This document shows positions 1 through 4,883 of a stretch of 5,411 nucleotides of DNA, one piece after another; the stretch's first letter is position 1, and each line of letters begins with the position of its first letter. Location: positions 1 to 5,411 of the forward strand of contig JAEYAL010000289.1 of NCBI GenBank assembly GCA_023404805.1, written 5' to 3'. Source of the DNA: Actinomycetes bacterium (lineage in GTDB: Bacteria > Actinomycetota > Thermoleophilia > Solirubrobacterales > Solirubrobacteraceae). The notes beneath the pieces were generated by a model. The model saw only the letters and a program-made list of their open reading frames with translations, was not told where the DNA came from and searched no databases. Made by a program: the position numbers and the translations under genes.

Positions 1-291
1 GCCGAGGGCGACCACGCCGCTGACGCGAAGGCCGACCACGGCGCCGCCGCTCCTGAAGGCGGCCACGGCGCTGCTGCCGAGGGCGACCACGGCGCAGCCG
101 CGGCAGGCCATGCGACCGAAGCCAAGGCCGAAGGTCACGGCGCGGCCGCTGCCGAGCATGGCGCCGAGGCCAAGAGCCACGGCCCCGCCGCCAAGGGCCA
201 CGGCGCTGCGGCGTCGTCGAGCCACGCCGCTGAAGAGGAAGAGGACGAAGTCAGCGCCGACGACGTCCTCGCCCCGCGCAAGAAGCACTGA
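1..291 (+). CDS. 3' end of a protein with a His/Ala/Gly/Glu-rich low-complexity tail (partial)
   Basis: The reading frame is open from the first base and ends at TGA 289-291, giving the last 96 residues of a protein that starts outside the window. I do not recognise the protein. Almost all of the visible part is a degenerate repeat of seven to nine residues built around His-Gly-Ala-Ala-Ala, with eleven histidines in 96 residues (visible residues 5, 13, 22, 30, 37, 46, 53, 60, 67, 75 and 96). Glu, Asp and Lys are interspersed. An acidic run follows (EEEEDE at residues 78-83), and the protein ends in a basic PRKKH. There are no hydrophobic segments, so the tail is soluble and probably disordered. 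Such tails may bind metal ions or nucleic acid or serve as linkers, but nothing here decides between these. A strong hairpin 34 bases downstream separates the gene from the glycosyltransferase operon. The frame is convincing because it is stop-free with regular repeats; function is unknown. Confidence 0.75.
   Translation, partial: AEGDHAADAKADHGAAAPEGGHGAAAEGDHGAAAAGHATEAKAEGHGAAAAEHGAEAKSHGPAAKGHGAAASSSHAAEEEEDEVSADDVLAPRKKH
13..225 (+). repeat. Degenerate His-Gly-Ala coding repeat
   Basis: About ten units of seven to nine codons, each centred on a CAC or CAT histidine usually followed by GGC and alanine codons. Histidine spacings are 8, 9, 8, 7, 9, 7, 7, 7 and 8 residues. Synonymous third bases differ between units, so this is an old, diverged tandem expansion and not a recent perfect duplication. 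Confidence 0.55.
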
Positions 292-324
292 CCTCGCGGC
301 GGCGGCTCCCGCCCCTCCGAGCAC

Positions 325-371
325 ACGGCTCCGGGTCCGCCACCAAATGCTGGTGGCGGACCCGGAGCCGT
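325..371 (+). terminator. Perfect 21-bp inverted repeat, probable terminator
   Basis: Bases 325-345 are the exact reverse complement of 351-371, with a five-base loop (AATGC, 346-350). The stem is G+C-rich and begins 34 bases after the stop codon at 289-291. No uridine run follows on either strand (the plus-strand continuation is CGTCGTTGCTGG). This is common for terminators of high-GC actinobacteria but leaves the mechanism open. Its position between an upstream 3' end and a gene-free stretch, with the next gene starting about 360 bases later, supports termination of the upstream unit. A stem this long and perfect could also stabilise the 3' end of the message. Confidence 0.75.
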
Positions 372-663
372 CGTCGTTGCTGGGTCGGTCGGCATCTGCG
401 GAGGAGGCGTTGCCGTTTGCGCCGAGACGCGTGCGAAACGATGGGGAAGACGCCAGGAAGCCTCTTATTGAGCAATCGTCAAGAGATTTCACCAGATTCC
501 GCGTCGTTTGCGGATTCGCACACTCTCAACGTCCCCCGACCGCGGAGGTTCGACGTCCACTCGTTAGAACTGCCCGAGCCGCGGGCGTTTTCCGGGAATC
601 AGGCGTAACGGGCGGACGCTGTATACAGGTTCAGCCGCGACGTCCATAACGCGATTCAGGTTG

Positions 664-682
664 GTTTCGGGCGAGTTTCGGG
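664..682 (+). promoter_or_regulatory. Tandem GTTTCGGG boxes 11 bp apart, operator candidate
   Basis: Two identical eight-base copies, GTTTCGGG at 664-671 and 675-682, are offset by 11 bp, close to one helical turn. They end about 50 bases before the first start codon of the operon, where an activator or repressor would bind. The repeat is seen directly. That it is a binding site is inference, and no regulator gene is present in the window to pair with it. Confidence 0.3.
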
Positions 683-714
683 ATCGGCATATAGGAACTG
701 GAAAAACCCTTTGC

Positions 715-720
715 TACCTT
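715..720 (+). promoter_or_regulatory. Candidate -10 element (TACCTT)
   Basis: TACCTT fits the TANNNT form of actinobacterial -10 elements and lies ten bases before the ATG at 731. Transcription starting about seven bases downstream of it would give a leaderless or nearly leaderless message. That would match the absence of any Shine-Dalgarno sequence before this gene. No convincing -35 hexamer lies at the usual distance. An alternative is the TATAGG at 690-695, which would give a leader of about 35 bases. Both assignments are weak. Confidence 0.25.
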
Positions 721-730
721 GCCTCCTCGC

Positions 731-1033
731 ATGATGCAGGGACAAGGCGCCGCACCCCGACCGACCGCCGATGTATACAACGGGACCCACCGCTGGGGTC
801 TCGTCGTGTTCGCTCGAGTCGCATTGATCCTCGGCCTCTGGGTCGTGGGCTTCATCGCGTTCCTCTTGGCGCCGCTCCTCGTCCTGCTGGCCGCCTGGGT
901 CATCGGCCTCGCCGTGCTCGCCGTCCGCCACCGCGGCCGTGACACGCCCGCCACCACCGGCACTCCCGCCGGGACGCACCGGTTCGGCACCCGCCGCGCC
1001 TCAACCGCCGACCCCGAAGTGGAGGCCCGATGA
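731..1033 (+). CDS. Small membrane hairpin protein, first gene of the operon
   Basis: This encodes 100 residues of unknown function. A short polar N-terminus (about 1-20) is followed by 44 hydrophobic residues (22-65) that make two membrane segments joined near the Ala-Pro at 47-48. A polar C-terminal tail rich in Arg, Thr and Pro (66-100) follows. Positive charges flank both ends of the hydrophobic block (H20, R21 and then RHRGR at 66-70), so the positive-inside rule places both termini in the cytoplasm. I chose ATG 731; ATG 734 directly follows and is equally possible. No ribosome-binding sequence precedes either, so translation may be leaderless. The TGA (1031-1033) overlaps the ATG of the glycosyltransferase by four bases, so the two are probably co-translated. 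A role as accessory or scaffold subunit of the synthase is inference from position only. No domain was recognised. Confidence 0.72.
   Translation: MMQGQGAAPRPTADVYNGTHRWGLVVFARVALILGLWVVGFIAFLLAPLLVLLAAWVIGLAVLAVRHRGRDTPATTGTPAGTHRFGTRRASTADPEVEAR
1019..1025 (+). promoter_or_regulatory. Ribosome-binding site of the GT2 gene
   Basis: GTGGAGG ends four bases before ATG 1030, inside the last codons of the preceding gene. It supports 1030 as the start and, with the ATGA overlap, indicates translational coupling. Confidence 0.7.
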
Positions 1034-3159
1034 GCGCATCCGGTATCGACGGCCGCCACGACCCGACCGTCGCGCGGCTCCTGTCTGAGCGCGTCTCCCG
1101 CGCGCTCGGCGTCGTGGCCTACGGCCTGGAGGGCAGCACCCTCCTCGTCGCCTCCGCGTCGACCGGCGACGACGTCGCCGCGCGCGTCGCCCAGGCCGTG
1201 CCGGGGTACGACGTCCGCCTCGTGCAGGCCACACCCGAGGTGATCGACGCGCTGCTGGCTGAAGCCTTCCCGTCGGCTGCGGGCGCCGACGGCCCCGAGC
1301 TCGTCACCCTGCAGGCCCGCGCCGACCAGCCGCGCGTCGGCGAGCTCCTCCGCGAGCTCGGCGTCGCCTCCGACGACGACATCGCGGGCGCCCTCGTCGA
1401 GCAGCAGCGCACCGGCGACCGCCTCGGCGACATCCTCGTCCACTCCGGCGTCATCACCGAGTCGGAGATGCTCGCCGTGCTCAGCGAGCACTTCGACGTC
1501 CAGCACGTCGACCTGACCGGCTTCGAGGCCGACCCTGAGATCGCAGCGAGCCTGCCTGAGGCGTTCAGCCGCCACGCGGGGATCGTGCCGGTCGCGAAGT
1601 CCGGCAACACGCTCTTCGTCGCCGTCGCCGAGCGCCTGACGGCCGGCCAGCTCGCCGACCTGCGCGAGCAGACCGGCGGCGAGGTCCGCGAACTGCTCGC
1701 CACGCGCACCGCCATCACCGAGCTGATGCAGCGCGTGCACGGGGAGCGCGACATGCACGACGCGACCTACACGCTCATGGAGCTCGCGCCGCAGAACTCG
1801 GCGCACCGCGTGCTCTCCAGCGGGCAGAAGGTCGCGCTGTGGGTAGGCATCGCGATCACGCTCGTCGCGCTCGTCCTGAGCCCGACGAACACGCTGATCG
1901 TACTCACCGGCCTCTGCAGCATCTTCTATCTGGCCGTCTCGCTCTACCGGTTCCGCCTGGCGTACCTGGCCCTCGGCCACAAGCTCGAGGTGTCGGTCAC
2001 CGACGAGGAGATCGCCGCCCTCGACGAGCGCACGCTGCCGGTCTACACGCTCCTACTGCCGCTCTACAAGGAAGCCAGCATCGTCGGCCGCCTCGCTGCG
2101 GGCCTCGACGCCCTCGACTACCCCAAGACCAAGCTCGACATCAAGCTCCTCTGCGAGGAGGACGACACCGAGACGATCGAAGCGATCCGCGCGCTGGGGC
2201 TGCCGCCGCACTACCAGCTGCTGGTTGTGCCGGACTCCCTCCCGAAGACGAAGCCGAAGGCCTGCAACTACGGCCTCCTCTTCGCCCGCGGCGAGTACGT
2301 CGTGATCTACGACGGCGAGGACCGCCCGGACCCGGACCAGCTCAAGAAGGCGATCGTGGCCTTCCGCAAGGGCAGCGACGACGTCGCCTGCATCCAGGCG
2401 AAGCTGAACTACTTCAACCGCGAGCAGAACCTCCTCACCAAGTGGTTCTCGATCGAGTACGCGATGCACTTCGACCTCGTGCTCCCGGGCCTCGACCAGG
2501 ACGGCGTGCCGATCCCGCTTGGCGGCACCTCGAACCACTTCGTCACGGCGCGCCTGCGCGAGCTCGGCGCCTGGGACCCGTTCAACGTGACCGAGGACGC
2601 CGACCTCGGCGTGCGGCTGCACAAGGCCGGCTACGAGACGCAGGTCATGGACTCCACCACGCTCGAGGAGGCCAACTCCGAGGTGGGCAACTGGATCCGC
2701 CAGCGCTCCCGCTGGTGCAAGGGCTACTACCAGACCTGGCTGGTGCACATGCGGCACCCGTTCCAGCTGCTCCGCCAGCTCGGGCTCAAGAGCTTCCTCT
2801 CGTTCAACCTCGTGGTCGGCGGCGCGTTCGTGTTCCTGCTGAACCCGATCTTCTGGGCCCTCACGACGATCTTCGTCCTGACCCAGGCGAGCTTCATCCA
2901 GGAGCTGTTCCCCGGCTTCGTGTTCTACGCCGCCGCGTCGATGCTCTTCATCGGCAACTTCACGTTCCTCTACATGAACGTCGCCGGCTCGCTGCAGCGC
3001 GGCTACTTCGGCCTTGCCAAGTACGCGCTGCTCAGCCCGATCTACTGGGGCCTGATGAGCCTCGCCGCCTGGAAGGGCTTCTGGCAGCTGATGACCAACC
3101 CGTTCTACTGGGAGAAGACCGTCCACGGTCTCGACAACCAGCACGAGGCCGGCCAGTGA
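1030..3159 (+). CDS. Membrane family 2 glycosyltransferase with N-terminal MshEN (c-di-GMP-binding-type) domain; XagB/NfrB-like polysaccharide synthase
   Basis: The product has 709 residues. An N-terminal sensor region (11-238) consists of an extra half-domain (11-81) and a full MshEN / type II secretion ATPase N-terminal domain (about 98-238). Two membrane segments follow (about 267-284 and 287-306). The GT-A catalytic core (about 337-575) shows EEDD (376-379), the DxD-like DGED (428-431), TEDAD with the catalytic-base Asp (521-525) and QRSRW (558-562), the set typical of processive inverting synthases such as cellulose synthase. Further membrane segments (about 588-685) and a C-terminal WEKTVHG (694-700) follow. 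By family knowledge it polymerises a nucleotide-activated sugar at the cytoplasmic face and extrudes the chain. NfrB of Escherichia coli joins the same domains in the opposite order and is reported to be c-di-GMP activated. Sugar and polymer cannot be read from sequence. The start is fixed by GTGGAGG and the ATGA overlap. It is not a secretion ATPase: no Walker motifs are present. Confidence 0.93.
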   Translation: MSASGIDGRHDPTVARLLSERVSRALGVVAYGLEGSTLLVASASTGDDVAARVAQAVPGYDVRLVQATPEVIDALLAEAFPSAAGADGPELVTLQARADQPRVGELLRELGVASDDDIAGALVEQQRTGDRLGDILVHSGVITESEMLAVLSEHFDVQHVDLTGFEADPEIAASLPEAFSRHAGIVPVAKSGNTLFVAVAERLTAGQLADLREQTGGEVRELLATRTAITELMQRVHGERDMHDATYTLMELAPQNSAHRVLSSGQKVALWVGIAITLVALVLSPTNTLIVLTGLCSIFYLAVSLYRFRLAYLALGHKLEVSVTDEEIAALDERTLPVYTLLLPLYKEASIVGRLAAGLDALDYPKTKLDIKLLCEEDDTETIEAIRALGLPPHYQLLVVPDSLPKTKPKACNYGLLFARGEYVVIYDGEDRPDPDQLKKAIVAFRKGSDDVACIQAKLNYFNREQNLLTKWFSIEYAMHFDLVLPGLDQDGVPIPLGGTSNHFVTARLRELGAWDPFNVTEDADLGVRLHKAGYETQVMDSTTLEEANSEVGNWIRQRSRWCKGYYQTWLVHMRHPFQLLRQLGLKSFLSFNLVVGGAFVFLLNPIFWALTTIFVLTQASFIQELFPGFVFYAAASMLFIGNFTFLYMNVAGSLQRGYFGLAKYALLSPIYWGLMSLAAWKGFWQLMTNPFYWEKTVHGLDNQHEAGQ
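1060..1272 (+). other. Extra MshEN C-terminal half-domain (duplicate of residues 168-238)
   Basis: Residues 11-81 of the glycosyltransferase align without gaps to residues 168-238 of the same protein, with 22 of 71 identical by my count. Shared positions include D-P at the start, S-R, G-x-V, G-x-T-L-x-V-A-x-A in the middle, and V-R-x-x-x-A-T near the end. This is the alpha/beta half that follows the RLG helices in MshEN domains. The copy has no RLG motif of its own, so it probably does not bind nucleotide and may pack against the real sensor. Confidence 0.65.
1321..1743 (+). other. MshEN domain with two RLG-type nucleotide-binding motifs
   Basis: Residues 98-238. The 24-residue motif known from MshE (R-L-G at 1-3, hydrophobic at 6-7, G at 10, hydrophobic at 11-12, L at 17 and 21, Q at 24) occurs twice: R102-Q125 and R131-H154, separated by five residues. 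The second copy begins RLGDIL and is closest to consensus except that His replaces the final Gln. The first begins RVGELL, with Arg108 and Ala113 at hydrophobic positions. The alpha/beta half follows (168-238). The architecture supports c-di-GMP binding, but the substitutions leave affinity uncertain. Confidence 0.8.
3145..3148 (+). promoter_or_regulatory. Ribosome-binding site deciding the GTG start of the third operon gene
   Basis: GAGG lies seven bases before GTG 3156, whose first bases overlap the TGA of the glycosyltransferase (GTGA, 3156-3159). It favours this GTG over the long in-frame open stretch upstream, which only reflects the high G+C content of the overlapping gene. Confidence 0.6.
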
Positions 3160-4883
3160 GCGCCGTCGCCACGCCGCCCGCAGCCAAGCACGCGGAGCCG
3201 GAGACCCACCAGCAGACTGGCGACGCCCCGGCGATCGTCCAGCTCCCGCCGCGCCACACCGACGAGGGCGCCCGCGGCCGCCGCCTCGAGAGCCTCGCGG
3301 TCTTCACGCTGTTCGCCCTCGCGTTCGGCGCGCTCGGCTACTGGGTCGTGTGCACCCTGCACGTCGTCCCGTTCGACGCGCTCGACCGCCTCACCCGCGG
3401 CCTCATGGTCTGGCACAACGACCCGCCGAAGCTGGCCGCGATCGGTTTCGCGTTCCCGCCGCTCACCACGGTGGTCCTGCTGCCGTTCGTCGTGGTCACG
3501 TCGGTCGCCAGCAGCCTCGTCTCGCTGCCGGTCTGCTCGGCGATCTTCGGCGGCATCACGATGGTCGGGCTCAACCGCGCCATGGACCGCGCGGAGATCG
3601 GCCCCGCCCGCTACGGCCTGCTCGTCCTCATCGCGCTCAACCCGCTCGTCGCCTTCGCGGCCGCCAGCGGCGGTGGCGACATCGTCGGCATCGCCTTCGC
3701 GACGATCGCCGTGACCGCGCTGGTCGGCTGGTACGCAACCGTCGACACGCGCTACCTCGTCTCCGGCGGCCTCGCGTTCGCCTTCGCGTCGCTCGCGAGC
3801 TACGGCTTCATCCCGTGGTTCCTGCTCGGCGCGGCGCTCGTGGGCGTCACGCTCAGCCGCCACCGCGCAGCCGACGAGGAGATCGAAGGGTCGCTGATCC
3901 TCTTCCTCGTCCCCGGCGTCTTCATGATCGGCCTCTGGGTGCTGCTCAGCGCCGTCGTCGTCGGCGAGCCGGTGTTCTGGCTGACCGACGCCGCGACGAC
4001 GACCGTCAACGCCGCGTCGTCCGGGTCGATCCCGCCGTCGCTCGGTGACGTGCTCTCGCAGACCGCCGAGCTGGTCGTCCTCGGGGCGCCGCTCGCGATC
4101 GTCGTGGCGCCCGCGCTCATCGCCTGCGCCATCGCGCAGCGCAACGAGCTCGCTGCCTGGCTCGTCGTCTTCCTCATCGTCTCGATCGCCACCCCGGGCG
4201 CGCTGGCTCTGGCTCGTGACGACCTCGCCCAGATCGACCTCCAGGATGCGCTGCCGATCCTGGTGGTCTCGATCGTCGGCATCCTCTGGCTGTTCCAGTC
4301 GCTGCCGCAAGCGCGGCCGCTGGTGCTCGTGCTCGGCGCCCTTGGTCTCGCGGTGTCGATCCCGATCACCTGGCGGGCGCTTGACGTCTACCCGTACCAG
4401 TCGATGGAGCAGGCGTTCCAGCGGGCGGTCAAGACGGGCGACGACCAGGAAGGCACCCTGTCGCGGGGCGGCCTGGAGGTCGGGATCCTGTCGGAGCGCG
4501 CGATGGCCGAGTTCCTCGATGACGACCGCGCCCGCGTGTTGACCGACAACGCGCAGACGTTCGGCGTGATCGGCCTGACGGGCCGCCCGTCGCAGTTCCT
4601 GGACCGCGCCGATGGCGGCGACGACGCGTGGCGCCGCGCTGCGCGCCGCCCGCCCGCCGACATCAAGTACTTCCTGTTCGCCAAGAACGCGAAGGGCGAC
4701 GAGCTGCGCTCGATGTACCCGCTCGCCGCGCGCGGGGAGGACCCGCGGTTCTTGACCGTCTTCGACACCCCGCGCTACCGCCTCGTCGCGGTGCCTGCCG
4801 ACCTGGGCCGCGTCGATGCGGTGCGCGCCGGCGACCTCCCTGTCTCTCCGACCACCAGCGGTGCGACCGCGACGACGCCATGA
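3156..4883 (+). CDS. Polytopic membrane protein, putative GT-C-fold glycosyltransferase
   Basis: The product has 575 residues. A polar cytoplasmic N-terminus (1-45, with a GARGRR cluster at 38-43) precedes about ten to eleven membrane segments between residues 46 and 404. A soluble domain of about 170 residues (406-575) follows. The first outer loop carries D74 and D77, then H87-N88-D89-P-P and LAAIGF (93-98) leading to a Pro-Pro-Leu (101-103). Acidic residues in this loop are the catalytic hallmark of GT-C enzymes such as ArnT/PMT relatives, which use lipid-linked sugars outside the membrane. I recall similar D-A-L-x-R and L-A-A-I-G-F patterns in actinobacterial membrane proteins of this kind, but have not checked a database. 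The GTG start is chosen from the GTGA overlap and the GAGG seven bases upstream. The gene overlaps both neighbours, so it probably works with the GT2, perhaps decorating or transferring its product. Membrane topology is firm; the enzymatic role is moderate inference. Confidence 0.85.
   Translation: MSAVATPPAAKHAEPETHQQTGDAPAIVQLPPRHTDEGARGRRLESLAVFTLFALAFGALGYWVVCTLHVVPFDALDRLTRGLMVWHNDPPKLAAIGFAFPPLTTVVLLPFVVVTSVASSLVSLPVCSAIFGGITMVGLNRAMDRAEIGPARYGLLVLIALNPLVAFAAASGGGDIVGIAFATIAVTALVGWYATVDTRYLVSGGLAFAFASLASYGFIPWFLLGAALVGVTLSRHRAADEEIEGSLILFLVPGVFMIGLWVLLSAVVVGEPVFWLTDAATTTVNAASSGSIPPSLGDVLSQTAELVVLGAPLAIVVAPALIACAIAQRNELAAWLVVFLIVSIATPGALALARDDLAQIDLQDALPILVVSIVGILWLFQSLPQARPLVLVLGALGLAVSIPITWRALDVYPYQSMEQAFQRAVKTGDDQEGTLSRGGLEVGILSERAMAEFLDDDRARVLTDNAQTFGVIGLTGRPSQFLDRADGGDDAWRRAARRPPADIKYFLFAKNAKGDELRSMYPLAARGEDPRFLTVFDTPRYRLVAVPADLGRVDAVRAGDLPVSPTTSGATATTP

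Larger units (their letters stand above)
372..730. other. Non-coding, A+T-richer intergenic region upstream of the operon
   Basis: I see no gene here. The possible reading frames have mixed third positions unlike the flanking genes, which use nearly all G or C there. The stretch is clearly richer in A+T than its surroundings, especially 440-520 and 655-720, as expected of a promoter-bearing spacer. It holds several short repeats: AGGTTC plus GACGTCCA at 546-559 and again, with six extra bases inserted, at 627-646; the palindrome TGTATACA at 620-627; and two copies of GTTTCGGG at 664-671 and 675-682. No tRNA, rRNA or recognised riboswitch consensus is visible. Confidence 0.7.

Noticed and set aside
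420..470. c-di-GMP (GEMM) riboswitch suggested by a GCCAGG at 451-456
   Set aside because: The GCAAAGCC-like core and the paired stems of the class I consensus are not present. A covariance-model search (Rfam GEMM) would settle it.
572..591. Short hairpin GCCCG-AGCCG-CGGGC followed by GTTTT, as a terminator
   Set aside because: It has only five base pairs and lies in the middle of the spacer with no gene ending just before it on the plus strand.
417..608. Possible 63-codon gene from TTG 417, preceded by a good GGAGGAGG at 400-407
   Set aside because: The ribosome-binding-like sequence is well spaced, but about a third of codons end in A or T, unlike the neighbouring genes. The product has no recognisable feature. 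I treat the region as non-coding while noting it is the best small-gene candidate in the spacer.
110..649. Plus-strand open frame of 179 codons covering the upstream gene end and the spacer
   Set aside because: It overlaps the histidine-rich tail in another frame, runs through the perfect hairpin, and encodes Arg/Pro-rich sequence without any pattern.
719..730. TTG 719 as start of the first operon gene
   Set aside because: It would add four residues, has no ribosome-binding site and overlaps the candidate -10 element; the double ATG at 731/734 is preferred.
1321..1743. Type II secretion or type IV pilus ATPase identity, from the MshEN domain
   Set aside because: No Walker A or Walker B motif follows. 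The rest of the protein is a membrane glycosyltransferase with all catalytic motifs.
631..1980. Minus-strand open frame of 449 codons opposite the start of the GT2
   Set aside because: It is an antisense shadow of the MshEN-coding region, with charged low-complexity composition and no plausible start context.
1839..3155. Upstream in-frame extension of the third operon gene across the GT2
   Set aside because: The extension encodes only Arg/Pro/Ala-rich nonsense in the +1 frame of a well-supported GT2. The GTG at 3156, with GAGG seven bases upstream, is the natural start.
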